This document shows, piece after piece, positions 24,402-35,953 of a stretch of DNA of 64,000 nt. The position numbers and the translations under genes are program-made. A model generated the notes under the pieces. The model was not told the origin of the DNA and made no database searches. It was given only the letters and a program-made list of their open reading frames with translations. Within the stretch, counting starts at the first letter, position 1, and every line of letters begins with the position of its first letter. The stretch is from Xenosphaeropsis pyriputrescens (taxonomy: Eukaryota; Ascomycota; Leotiomycetes; Phacidiales; Phacidiaceae). The DNA is taken from NCBI GenBank assembly GCA_022609375.1, contig JAGKQE010000089.1, positions 48,183-112,182 of the forward strand. Direction: 5' to 3'.

Positions 24402-25064
24402 TGAGCCTTGAGTACGATTACAAGGTTACAATTACATCATTCATAGGATAACTCGTCTTTGCCTTTCCACTTCTCATGTCTCATGGGAAATCTACGAGGA
24501 TATGCAGTTTGCTTGCTTCTGAGTGATCAAGTTCGAGCTTATCGTCACTGATCTTTATTTGCACAACGGATACGGTTTGATCGAGTGCATTCGGATGGAT
24601 CTGCTGTCCCAACCACTTGGTCAAGGTGAGATCAGCAACACTTTTATGAATGTGAGTATTCGAGGAAACTTCTCAGAATTGCTTCTTCTATGTTTCTCAT
24701 TTGCTTTTTTAAGATTTCTCTTTTCGTGCATATATTTTCCTTTTTCACTCAATCGAGCGTCCTCCTATGTATCTTTGCATATGTTCTGTCTACGATTGTC
24801 CATCGCACGAAACAATGTGTACTCTCGTACTCCAAAAGACAGCCAGGCTAAGTTGGCCACGCCATTCACAGTCGCTTCTGAGAAGGTTGTTCGATACTTA
24901 AGCCGGCGAGCTCAAGTGACCAAGAGACTTTCGTACCTGTTTAGGTAGCTTGCGAAACTGGCAGAGGAGGTATCTCCGCCCACCTACAAGCTTTTAAGGC
25001 TGAGGCTTGCTAATCTTACAAGGTGTTGCCGGGGCAAGGTTGCGTTGTCTTTGTATCTACCTAT

Positions 25065-25084
25065 CTACCTACCTAGGTAGGTAG
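25065..25084. repeat. Perfect 20-bp palindrome
   Basis: The segment is centred on CCTAGG and made of CTAC/CCTA units on each side. It lies in a gene-free region, and shorter versions (ACCTAGGTAGG) recur elsewhere in the window, for example near 19978. Confidence 0.9.
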
Positions 25085-26991
25085 TACTGTTGCCATGGAC
25101 AAGGTAGTATTGATCGGCTGGAGTTCTCGAATGATAACCCCGTCAAGCAGGATCCGGAAGTTGGCGAAGGCGTAAGTTCTTCAATCAGGGCAACATGCCA
25201 TTCTCCAATAGGCACTGTAAGTGGGGGAGTAACGGTCATCGTGTATCTCACATTGATAGATGCTTTCATGGCGTCAAAGCTTTCCATCTCGTGGTTGCCC
25301 TGCAGCTCTGCATAATGTGACACACTTGAGGGTCCCGCTGTCACTGGTAAGGCTGATGAGGGTATTTCCGCGAATAGCATGTGTGCTTGAGCTACATTCC
25401 GATTTGATCACTTGGAAACACCGTTCTGTCAAAGGTGGAATATTGCTCACATCACGTTTCGCTGCCATGGAGTTTCATTATGGGATTCCGGTATCTTGGT
25501 AGCCCTTGTTTCAAACGGGTTGTGCTTAAATTGATAGCTGATCGTTTGGCCACAAGAGCCGCATTACCCTGAAGCCCACCACGTTCCTCTTCATTGCCGG
25601 ATGACTTTCATGTCGTATATCAAATGCCAGAATACCACTTGGACTTCACACTTCACGTGCCTTTTTTCTGTGTTGGGGCTTCAACAAAGCAGCACCAGAA
25701 CTCTAACCCCTTGCTCACGCTGCTTTAACCAGGTCTCACGGCATAACAATATTCCTAGCCAAGCATTAATGCCCCACCTTTCACAACATCAACCACTAGA
25801 CACCATCAACACCGCCAACACCAACACCAACACCTCCCAGGCCGTGGATTCAAAACATGGGCTTTTGCACTTTTCCTGAGACCTGCGCTGACCCGAGTTC
25901 ATCATCGTGGAGACAAGGGCAGATCACTTCGAGCCATTCCACAGCAGATGTCGGATCAAAGGTACACAATCCTTGGAGCGCGACTTGGTTGCTTGGTTCG
26001 CTCTACTTACGACAGTACTCACGAATCATCCCCGCACCCCGCCCTTGTCAACCTTATTCTGGAGCGTGAGGGACCGACTCCACTGATGCTACAGCAATGA
26101 AATTCCCCCGCAAGACTACACCCACATCCATCTGCATATGGCAAGACTTGCTAGCTACCTAGTAAGAAGTATGAAGTATGAAGGGGAGAGTCTTCTCACA
26201 TACATAGATCTTTGAAGCTATTTTGAGCATTCATTGGACTACAAAGGGTTGGACATGGTGATTATGGATCTTCAAAGATGGCTCGACACCCTAGCCGGAA
26301 GATGACATGATTTCCAGGGATGGCCATCACTACTGACGCCAAGTGGTCCTTTACTCAGCCTTTTCGGCACGGAATCCCCAGGACATTCATACAGTAAAGT
26401 AAGTATGAATACTCGTACAATACAGCGGATGGATGAGGGGATGCTTGCCATGATGTGCAAGTATTACTACGTAGGTCTGACACAGCTATCCTGGTATTCT
26501 AGTCGGCGATGAGGAATTGATGTACTATGTACTATGTATGAATAGAATACAAGTAAAATATCCTTATCGCCGGTGTAGGCTCCTATGGTGGGGTCTGGAT
26601 CCAGCCACGAAAAACAGCTGTTTTCTGAAAGGCCTCCAACATTCCTGCGAGCTCTCACCACCCAAGCGTGCACATGACTGCGGCGACCCCAAGTTCCAAG
26701 GATACTTTCCATCCTACTGAAGCGATCCATACTCTGTGAGGAATCTAACACAGTCGGCCACTTCTCTGAATATTATTGTGGATTCACAAGCAATTGCGCC
26801 GCTGAGCCGGAGTGAGCAGCCAATCTGATGCTCACGGCATATCGTGTTGTTGCTGTGAGGAGCTGGACTTACGAGTCTACGCAGTTCAATTCTACCTTGA
26901 ACTTGCATTTGAGTTGGAGGCATGTTGCTCCCTCGCACATGACGAGGTGGGGTAATGAAGAGCTAGCTAGCTATCATCTCGATCGAAGCTG

Positions 26992-27020
26992 AAGCTCGAC
27001 TTTGCATATAAGTCGAGCTT
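26992..27020. promoter_or_regulatory. Inverted repeat around the TATA box of the alcohol dehydrogenase
   Basis: AAGCTCGACTT (26992-27002) is repeated in perfect inverted form at 27010-27020, separated by seven bases. The spacer and right arm contain CATATAAG (27005-27012), the likely TATA box, 157 bases before the ATG. The symmetry suggests an operator-like site for a dimeric regulator, which is inference. Confidence 0.6.
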
Positions 27021-27168
27021 ATCACCACTCTCAAGTATTTTATTTCTCCCATACTTACTCATTTAACAAACCAAACCAAACCAAAACACAAACAACTATT
27101 CCGCTGGATCACCTATTCTTCAACTTACATAAAGACTTTTGCAATCCAATAGACAAAGTCGAATCACA

Positions 27169-28297
27169 ATGGCCCCAACAATTCCAGAAAAGCAATGGGC
27201 GCAGGTCATCGAGAAGACCGGAGGACCAGTCGAGTACAAGCAAATCCCAGTCCAGAAGCCAGGACCAGATGAGGTTCTCGTCAACATCAAGTTCTCTGGT
27301 GTTTGTCACACCGATTTGCACGCCGTCAATGGTGACTGGCCACTCGATACCAAGCTCCCACTTGTCGGTGGTCACGAAGGTGCCGGAGTGGTCGTTGCTC
27401 TGGGAGAGTTGGTCGGGGATGTTGAGATCGGTGACAACGTCGGTGTAAAGGTACAGCATACAATCCCAATCCATCCCAATCATCCCAATCATCATGGTAC
27501 AAAGCTCATCTCGAACACAGTGGATCAATGGTACCTGCCTCTCATGCTCATTCTGTCAACAAGCCGATGAACCCCTCTGTGCCAAGGCATTGCTCTCCGG
27601 CTACACTGTTGACGGTACTTTCCAACAATACTGCATCGCAAAAGCCGCACACGTCGCCCGTCTCCCCAAGAACGTCGACTTGGCCAAGGTAGCTCCTGTT
27701 CTATGTGCTGGTATCACCGTCTACAAGGGCTTGAAGGAGTCGGGCATCAAGCCAGGTCAGACAGTCGCCATCGTCGGTGCCGGAGGTGGACTCGGATCAT
27801 TGGCATGCCAGTACGCCAAGGCCATGGGCTGCGATATCATTGCTATCGACGGCGGAGCCGAGAAGAAGAAGATGACGGCCGACCTGGGAGCTCGTGCCTA
27901 CGTCGACTTCATGTCGTCCAAGAACTTGGTCGGCGATGTCAAGGCTGCAACTGCTGATGGTCTCGGCCCACATGCCGTCATCCTCGTCGCCGTCAACGAG
28001 AAGCCATTCCAGCAGGCTGCCGAGTACGTCCGTCCTCGCGGCACCGTCGTCGCCATCGGTCTCCCGGCCGGTGCGTACCTCCAGGCTCCCGTCTTCGAGT
28101 CAGTCATCAAGATGATCACCATCAAGGGCTCCTACGTCGGCAACAGAAATGACACCGCTGAGGCCCTCGAGTTCTATAACAGAGGTCTCATCAACTCCCC
28201 AATCAAGATTGTCGGCCTCAGCGAGCTGCAGAAGGTCTACGATCTGATGCATGAGGGTAAGATTGTCGGTCGTTACGTTGTTGATACCTCCAAGTAA
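27169..28297 (+). CDS. Zinc-containing alcohol dehydrogenase (yeast ADH1 type)
   Basis: Two exons (27169-27450, 27521-28297) with a 70-nt intron give 352 aa, the usual size of fungal Adh1/AlcA-type enzymes. They interconvert ethanol and acetaldehyde with NAD(H). The catalytic zinc ligands are visible in GVCHTDLHA (Cys) and GGHEGAG (His), with the third Cys in VLCAGIT. The structural zinc site is CLSCSFCQQADEPLC, with the normal CxxCxxCx7C spacing. The Rossmann motif is AIVGAGGGLGSLA and the following D in IAIDGG favours NAD. There is no mitochondrial presequence. The promoter has a TATA box inside an inverted repeat and an A/C-rich leader, suggesting strong regulated expression. Confidence 0.97.
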
Positions 28298-29846
28298 GCC
28301 CTTGTTCGGGCTAGTAATGTGTTGATGAGTCGATGAGGCCTCGTGCTGGGAGTTGGTGGGTGATGCTTAGGATTGAGTTGGACTCAATGGATGTTTCTTG
28401 AATCCTTGTATGTATATATATCAATACAAACCGTATTTCAAATGCATTGATGATCTCTTGATATGCATGCAAGGCGACAGGATTTGTGCTACTCATACTC
28501 GCATTACAACACGCTAGGGATCCATACTGTCCTCAAAGCTCCAGGATAGAAACTAACCACGAGTTAAACATCACACTGCGTCATTATCTTTTATTCCCTT
28601 CCATGCCTGTCCACGTGGTAAAGATCCTTTGCAACCCACGAAGCAGGAGGAAACCAATTCATTCAATTCATCAAGCACAGCATAGGTAATCATTGATGAA
28701 CAAGACACTGACGAGACCAATTCAACTATCCTATTTATGTATTTCAATCCCTTGCATTCATCATGACTTCATAAATCGCCTTCCGAGCCGCCCGAACATC
28801 CCCCCCACCCCACTAAGTAACGCCAGCGCCAGCGCCCTGCCACGCAGCAGCTGGGGCAGCACGAACCATCGAAAGCGAGTGAAAAAGAGAAGAGCGAACA
28901 GAAAGAGAGAGAGAAAAAAATGAAAGGAAAGAAAAAACGAATCCCTAATCCTTAATCATAATCCTGAATTCCAGATCCATCCCTGCTAGAAACAACCCCC
29001 GATATAAATCCCTTGATATCCCATTGATAACCCAAAACGCCTTTCATTGAATTCGTTGGTTTATTAGTTTGTTGGTGTGTCGTGTGCACACATCATGGCA
29101 TGCTATTGCTGTCTCTCTCCACTGAGGCCGGCAGACGAGGTAGGTAGGCCACGGAGGTGAACACGAGGAGAAGTAGACCAAGAGACGCGACGGACGAGAT
29201 GGGATGGGATGGACGCAGGCATAGAGAAGCGCGCTCGATCCCATCCAATCCATCCAATCCATCCAATCCAATCCATCCAATCCAATCCATGCAATTCATA
29301 ACGCGCAACCTCTATTCGCTACTCCCTCACCTCCACGCAGAAAGGTGGAAATGCCGAAAGGGTATGTAGATGTATGTAGGTAGGCACATCTTCCGGACCT
29401 GCGAGCTTCCACGCAGCCGGAAACTCGTCGGGCTTACTGTATATCGTGATGTGATGTGATGCGATGCGATGTGCTGTGCTGTGCTGTGCTGTGCTGACCA
29501 GAGAAGAGTGGAGGAGAAGCGTGCATGGCGCACAGACAACCCCTCTCTCCCTCCTCCCTCTCGGCACCAACACACGGCCGCAATCCTCCGTGCGCGTGTA
29601 CAGTGCCATGCTTGCCCGCACACGGCTCTCTCTTCTCTCTCTTCTCTCCCTCTCCATGTACAGAGTAGTAAATACATCCTGCATCACCAAAACCATCCCG
29701 GCAGGATTTTTGCTGTGGGGGTTTCGTGAGGTTCCATTCAGTGTTCGTTCTGGTATTTGTCTTTTTATCGTTGATCCTTTGTCCCTTTTTTCTTTTGTAT
29801 GTATGCGTGTCTCTGTGCAAGGGCTTTTGCTCTTGCTTGCTTGTGT

Positions 29847-29978
29847 TCAGGCCCAGATCTCCATATCGCCGAACATGCCGAATTGGAACTCTTCGGCCAC
29901 GCGAATCCATTTGGCCAGGTCGCGTGTGAGGCGAGCTTCGGCTGTGACGCTGAGGACGCAGGAGAGGAAGGTGAGCAT
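29847..29978 (-). CDS. Possible 3'-terminal exon of an unrecognised gene
   Basis: On the minus strand a frame ending in TGA at 29847 has strongly coding character: C/G-ending codons and a balanced amphipathic sequence including TAEARLTRDLAKWIRVAEE and FQFGMFGDMEIWA at the end. The first in-frame ATG (29978) would give a 43-aa protein. The frame stays open upstream to about 30118 without an ATG, and a TTCCAG acceptor at 30002 could begin the exon. I could not find the upstream exons. The family is not recognised. Confidence 0.4.
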   Translation of the reverse strand: MLTFLSCVLSVTAEARLTRDLAKWIRVAEEFQFGMFGDMEIWA

Positions 29979-30705
29979 TTTGAGGGCTTGCGATGGAGTT
30001 TCTGGAAGGGGGATTTGGGAGATTTTTGGAGGTTGATTAGGTAGGTAGATATGTAGTAGGTACGTAGATGGGATGGGTGATGGGGTTGTCGGGTTTGTGG
30101 GGTCGAGTGTTGTTGTTGATTATAACAATGTTGAGGGTGTTGATGGTATTCTGTTGATGATAGACCTTGAGTGATTAAAGGATTTGTAGTTCACGAGAAT
30201 TCCTGAGCTTTCTTGGGGGAAGCTTTACGTTTAAGAGGCAGAGGCAGAGTCAAAGTCAAAGTCGGACTTTGCGTGGCTAGGATGGGTTGTGTGCTCTGCT
30301 CTTGACCTCAGCCCAGACTCCAGTATTACTCTATTCCGGTGATGATGCCATTCCTCGCAAGTGAGAGGTGGATGATGGTGTTGGCCGGCGCCGGCTGTTA
30401 TGGTTGTGCTCCGTGTGGTGGACAATGGCACAGTGGGCACGCTCTGATTAGCCTAGATCACGCAAGTAGCACGCAAGACTGGAAATATTAATATATAGGA
30501 TAATAGAGACATGTAGCCAGGGATGAGATAAGGTAAGCACTACGCAAGACACGAAGGCATGAAGTTGAAGTCTTGTGATAACAAGTAAGTTATTATGTGA
30601 GATGGAAAGATAAAGTGATAATAAAATGTAGGTTGGAGAAGAGGAGAATATCGCATGAACTCATATGTGTGTTGGTGTTCGACATATCCATTTTTATTGT
30701 TTTTG

Positions 30706-30860
30706 TTTGAAATTAAAAAAGAAATTAAAAAAGAAAAGAATAAAGAAAAGAATAAAGAAGAGAATTAAAAAATTAAAAATTAAAAAGAAGAAAGAAGAAA
30801 AAGGATAATATTAAAAAATTAAAAAATTAAAAAATTAAAAAGAAAGAAGAAAATAAAACA
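30706..30860. repeat. A-rich AATTAAAAA low-complexity tract
   Basis: Repeated AATTAAAAAA/AGAAAGAAG motifs on the plus strand, with almost no C. Non-coding. Confidence 0.8.
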
Positions 30861-32752
30861 ATTCTATACCTCTCGCAGATCAACCACAACCACTTCTCTA
30901 ATACTTAATGACTTATTAAGCATTACTGTTCTACAAGTAATCACACGTCCGAGTGAGAAGGCCTGACGCCTGACTTCAATATCGTGATGTCTTGAAAAGG
31001 TCATCTTGATACACCACCCCGTCGCAAATCTCTCCACCTATACCTGTGCACGTACAACTACACCGCCGGCATCAACCTCGAGTGTGATAAGTGTGATAAG
31101 AATATGCAAGTGAATCTTATACTTAGCGATGTTGCTACATATGCTTATGTTCTATCATCGGCCTTATTGGTAGCACTAGGAAGAGTATAAGAAGCAAGTA
31201 GTGATGACGATGATGACGATGACGATGACAATAAACAACAGCAATGATAGTGACAATAATAAGAATAACAACAACGATGGAGGGGTGATACTTGTGTATT
31301 TGTGTATTTGTGTATTTGTGTACCGAAGACGATGGCACCGACCTTAAACATGAACCAGTCCCCTTCAAGTGTTACGGAGGGTTAGAGTTATGGATGGATG
31401 CATCGGGACCGGGCAAATTCATCTTCAACTTCAACCCATGAGCGGCTCTAATTCCGCTCGGACACTCATTGACCCTCGCCTTCAAAGCGTCTGGTGCATG
31501 GACCCATCTCCGCATTCTACAAAGACGAATGTTGGGGAAACGGGAGGCAGACCCACTATTTCCATGCCTAGGTAACATGGTGGCACGTACAAGTAGTCCC
31601 CTTTTGTTCAACAACAACAACCTCGTGATGATGGTGATGAGAGGTATATTACCATACCGGCATGCAGTGGTGCAGCCATTCTGCAACCAGCGCCTCCAGA
31701 ATCACCATGTCACCATGTCACCATGTTCTCTGCACCTTCGATCCCACATCCAGCAAGCCAAACAAACAGCGATAGCACGGAATATTCACCTCTTGAAAGA
31801 CAGCATCCCCTTGTCGGACACCCACACACTTGCTGCAACTGAGCATCTCCAGAAGCCTCAGAACCCCAGGTGAAAATAAAGTAAAGTAAGCTTTCGTATC
31901 ACGCAGAAGCCCCAGAACCAAGCCGGGTCACGAACAAGCCTCAGAAATGCTTGTTGGAAGGCAAAACAGATCAAGACCGCAACCGCCGCCTTCCAGCTCT
32001 CTCTCGCCTCGGCTGATGCTCCTCCCGCCTTGTTCTGCAGCCACACGAGCCATCCCATTGGTCTGCGACATCACCGGAATCCGAGAAGTCTGGGGTAGCG
32101 GGGATCTGGTGCGTTCTAAACGCGTAAACGTCACTGGAAAAAGTGCGGGAGATGTTCGACGACACCAGGCCTCTCGGTCTCTCGGTGCCCTTTGGGACGC
32201 ATCGCCGACCGTTCGTCTTCATTGTCCATACGATGCTCTGTGAATACTCGAGGTAGAGCACTAGTCGAGGACGCTTGAGGCGATGCTGGAGGCAAGTGGT
32301 CTTGATAACGTGAGTGGCTATCGAGGACGGGAAGTGAACCTCGGTTTCTGATATTTCCGGATTCGGATCTTTGATTCTGGGGGCCTTTAGTATGCAGTAA
32401 GTCTTACTGTCTTGTTCCTGCTTATCATTCCTTCTCTCAGCTTGACAGCTTGAATCCCTTTATGTGTTTCATTCTGTAAAGTATATCTTCATGTTTTCAA
32501 ATATCTGTCGAGATATTGGTTTTCTCGACGTTGAGTACTCATCGACACTTGAAAGATGGTAAGCGGCATTTTCTTACTATTGTAAAAGGCAACTCGAACC
32601 ATATATTTCTGGAATGGAGGGATCCTGGAAGCTTGTAATGCGGCTTGAACGGCTTGAGTAGCAACAAACAAGCTCGCAGCCACTTCCCTCGATAAGACTC
32701 CGGAGCACCCGTCCTGGTATCAGCAGTATTAATACTACTAAACGGGAAAACG

Positions 32753-32760
32753 TATAAATA
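32753..32760 (+). promoter_or_regulatory. TATA box of the aquaporin gene
   Basis: TATAAATA lies 102 bases upstream of the aquaporin ATG. Confidence 0.55.
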
Positions 32761-32854
32761 GGAGAGGCATCGCCAAAGGGCATCACCAGAGTATTCATCA
32801 ATCTATTGTTCTTCACCTTTCACAGCTCTCAAGTTTCAAGAGCTTCTCCCCAAA

Positions 32855-34036
32855 ATGTCCGCCGAGCACCATGAACATGTCAGCAACCCAATTGGCTATG
32901 ACCCGCAGAGGTTGAGAACGCATGATCTTGAGATTGGTATCACAGACGCCGTTCAAAAACATGCTACGAGGCATGTAGTAGCACCAAAGCCCGTCTCGCA
33001 ACGCAAACTTGACTTTGAGCATTCACGACCTCGATGGATGAGAGAGTGCGCCGCCGAAGCTCTTGGAGTGTTCATGTACGTGTACCCGGGTATCGCATCA
33101 CAGGCCTCATTCTTTGTCAATGGCACCGAGCCCATATTTGGCTCTCTATTCCAAATCGGCTTTGCCTACGCCTTTGGCATTGCCTTTGCAATCATCACTT
33201 GCGGGCCCACGTCCGGTGGCCACTTCAACCCCGCCGTCACCGTTTGCCTCTGCATCTGGCAGGGCTTCCCCCTCTGGAAAGCCCCCATGTACATCGCCTC
33301 GCAGATCTTCGGCTCCTTCATTGCAGGCCTCATGCTCGTCGGACAGTACAAGCCGCAGCTCAACACGCTCGCAGCAACATGTGCCGCCGCCGGCCGTCCC
33401 CTCAACTCCCTGGGTTGCCCAGGCTCCGTGTTGTGCTCCTTCCCAGGTCCCACGCAGACAAATTACGGTTACATCTTCTTCATCGAGTTCTTCGTTGACA
33501 GCTTCATCGTGCGTCCACCAGCTCCCCCTCCCTAGTAGCCACAAACTAACCCCTCCCAGGGCATCGTCATCTGGGCCGTCCTTGACCCCGCAAACCCCTT
33601 CATCTCGCCCGCCTCAGCGCCCTTCGTCATCGGCGTCGCCTACGCAAACATGGTCTGGGGCTTCGCCGACGTGACCATCTCCACGAACCTGGCGCGCGAC
33701 CTCGGCACGCGCATCGTCGCCGCCATCTTCTACGGCGGCGACGCCTTCAACCGCTACGCCGCCATCGCCATCCTCGTCAACATCCCCGCTACCATCTTCG
33801 CCACCGTCGTGTACGAGGTCATCCAGCGCGACTCGTTCCAGGCCATCGCTAAAGGCCATGGTCGCCATGTCGATGGCGAGGACGGCCTCGTCAGGCATCT
33901 CACTAAGACTGGGACTTTGAGTGATGATGGGAGGGGCTATGGTAGTGGGACGTTTGGGAATGGGGGGTTGGGGTTGGAGCGTGGGGATACTTTGGATAGT
34001 GGGTTTGCGGCTGGGAATGGGAGAAAGGGGTCTTGA
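32855..34036 (+). CDS. Aquaporin / major intrinsic protein with NPA and NLA motifs
   Basis: Two exons (32855-33508, 33560-34036) with a 51-nt intron give 376 aa. The six-helix MIP fold is visible after a roughly 65-aa cytosolic N-terminus. The first pore motif is HFNPAVTV. The second, normally NPARD, reads TNLARDLGTR, so Pro is Leu while the selectivity Arg is kept. A long loop (PQLNTLAATCAAAGRP...) follows helix 3. The C-terminal 70 aa are Gly/Asp-rich and hydrophilic. Such NLA variants recur, as I recall, in a filamentous-fungal aquaporin clade. Transport of water, glycerol, H2O2 or another small solute cannot be decided from sequence. The protein belongs in the plasma or vacuolar membrane. 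Confidence 0.94.
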
Positions 34037-35953
34037 GGGGTTGTAATGGATTTTTACGAATGAATGCTGTGGGCTATGTCCCCGTGTCGATGTGTAACAA
34101 TCAAGGTCTGTGAGATTCTCATAATTGATGCCCGGCTTTACTTGTGGGGACTTGACTCTGATATCGATGCATGTACCGCGCATCTCCTCACGCCTCGGTC
34201 TCAACTTCCATCGCCTGAATGTGCTTCAATGCAACTCACTCTTGAGCGCAAGTTGTGATGGCCGGTTGTATATCACCATTCCAAACGTTGAAAACTAGTC
34301 TCTCGCTCTTGGTTCCGTTCTGATAGTATACTATCCAAGGCCTGTCTTTCAAAGAACCGGCAGCATTGTCGAAGTTTCCGCTCCTCAAACGCTCGAGACG
34401 ATCTTATATGCGGCCGATGGAATCACCCATGAAGCCCAAGACTCGGGCAAAATACCGGGCAGTCTGTATCGGAGATTAGAGTAGAGCTTTCTGGAATGGT
34501 TGTTGAGGTCGGCACTTGGGCCGCGTGATGACGCCGGAGCAAGTGCCTTGTAGCCATCTTGAGTTTTCGTCTACGGAGATAGGATGATTACCAGTGTTTA
34601 GGGAGAATGTAGACATGCCGCTGACTCGGAAGCAAAATCTGGGGCTTCTACGAAGAACTTGCATGTTTGTTTGTGTGTGCGAATACGCCTCATCAGAATT
34701 GTCCGTAGCGGAAGTGTGGTTTGGATGCTCACATTGCGGTCTGTAGTAGATTCAGACAGGCAACAACCGTAGATCCACAGGATCGAGTAGTTAGAAACTG
34801 TCGATGGAGAGTAGACGCTCACATACCATCGAGGAGCACTGGTTCCACCAATCTGCACATATGATAGGCAAACTGCTCATCCTCATTTCTCTCACTTCCC
34901 ACCCCACCAGGCCCGCCACTCACATGTAACCAAATAAGTCCAACTTCCCCATCCAATGACTGACTGGTACAGCGGTCACAATTCCCCTCCTCAAACATTG
35001 GCACGGTAACCAAAAGCACCGGAAAGCAAAACCCGAGGGTTTTCTGCAATGGGTACGAGACTGCACTCTCCTATCCATTGATCTTTTGCCGATTCGAACG
35101 CCAGACGGCGCATTTCTTTTCCCTTCCTTTTTTTTTGCCCCTTTCTCTTTTGCTTCTTCTATTTCGGGTTTTATGTATGCTCTTTGGCCACAGAAATCAC
35201 CCTTAATTTGTTTTGGGGAAAGGGATATGGGTTTAGGTGCGTCTGCTAGATACTACAACTTTACAGCGACATCGTTCTCGTGTTAAGCGAGCTTTCATGA
35301 AATGGGAGGTTGGCTACACCACACTTATAGACTGAATCTTGCTTCTATGCGGGGGTTTCGAGGCAATCATATTTGTCTCGGATTTGGAAGAAATGGTCAC
35401 TTATATAAAGCAATCTAGAGGTCAAAAAGAGTCTAGCGTATGCTGGCAGTGAGTTGGTAACGTCGAAATGGCTACGGTAAGGGAAGGATCAATGACATGA
35501 AACTGCAGCCGAACTAAAACCAATTCCTACGGCGAGCTCAGACTTCGAGTTAAGAACTATGAGATTTTCTGTGTTGAGAGTTCTCAGAAATGAACCGGTA
35601 GTCTCGAGGTTGTAGATGATCAAGAGTAGATTGGTTTCCCTAACAACTATATTATCTAGCGCCTCGAGATATTACATATCTTACTCTAGAAGGTGGAGCC
35701 CTGCAGCTCCTTTGAATTGTCATATCACATCGGAAAAAAGAATTATCACCTTTTGTTCTTAATCCTCAACTATCCACGCACAAAAGGACCATCAAGTCAG
35801 AACATATGCCAAGAATCAAGATCAAGTAACTTCCACCTATGGAGACCAGCACAATCAGCGTGCATTTTTGAATTTTTCAATTCTCTACCTATATCACGCT
35901 TTTCATATAACACAAGAGTTTGCTCTACACGCAATTCCAACCATTTCACCAAT
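34037..35953. other. Intergenic region with a possible coding segment
   Basis: Mostly no gene is seen. The minus-strand frame at 34819-35049 is listed separately. 35100-35700 is AT-rich with nothing recognised. Confidence 0.4.
34819..35049 (-). CDS. Open frame with coding character, unrecognised
   Basis: A 76-codon minus-strand stretch contains plausible protein sequence (PMFEEGNCDRCTSQS, DEQFAYHMCRLVEPVLLDG) and runs into a good 5' splice site, GTATGTGAG, right before its stop. It may be one exon of a small gene, but neither the first nor the next exon could be placed with a normal intron length. The ATG is not reliable. Confidence 0.22.
   Translation of the reverse strand: MQKTLGFCFPVLLVTVPMFEEGNCDRCTSQSLDGEVGLIWLHVSGGPGGVGSERNEDEQFAYHMCRLVEPVLLDGM

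Larger units (their letters stand above)
23993..27168. other. Divergent promoter and gene-poor region
   Basis: The first 400 bp are the RPL26 promoter; the last 200 bp are the alcohol dehydrogenase promoter. Between them no gene is supported. A hairpin (24318-24401) and a palindrome (25065-25084) are listed separately. Minus-strand frames at 25069-25468 have reasonable codons but no family. CAACAC repeats occur at 25803-25830. Confidence 0.45.
28298..32854. other. Gene-poor region, mostly low complexity
   Basis: Only one segment (29847-29978 and just upstream) looks coding. The rest has ATCCAATCC repeats (29230-29290), a CTGTG tract (29470-29498), an A-rich AATTAAAAAAG region (30706-30860), GATGAC repeats (31200-31232), a GTGTATTT repeat (31292-31322) and other simple sequence. 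Frames of up to 190 codons around 29434-30036 exist on both strands but are products of these repeats. Confidence 0.45.

Noticed and set aside
24523..24948. 141-codon plus-strand frame
   Set aside because: Phe/Leu-rich from a T-rich tract; begins with a non-ATG codon; no family.
29434..30036. Overlapping frames of 158 and 190 codons on opposite strands
   Set aside because: Both are built on CTGTG and CTCTC simple repeats with unusual amino-acid composition and no family; only the short minus-strand piece near 29847-29978 looks coding.
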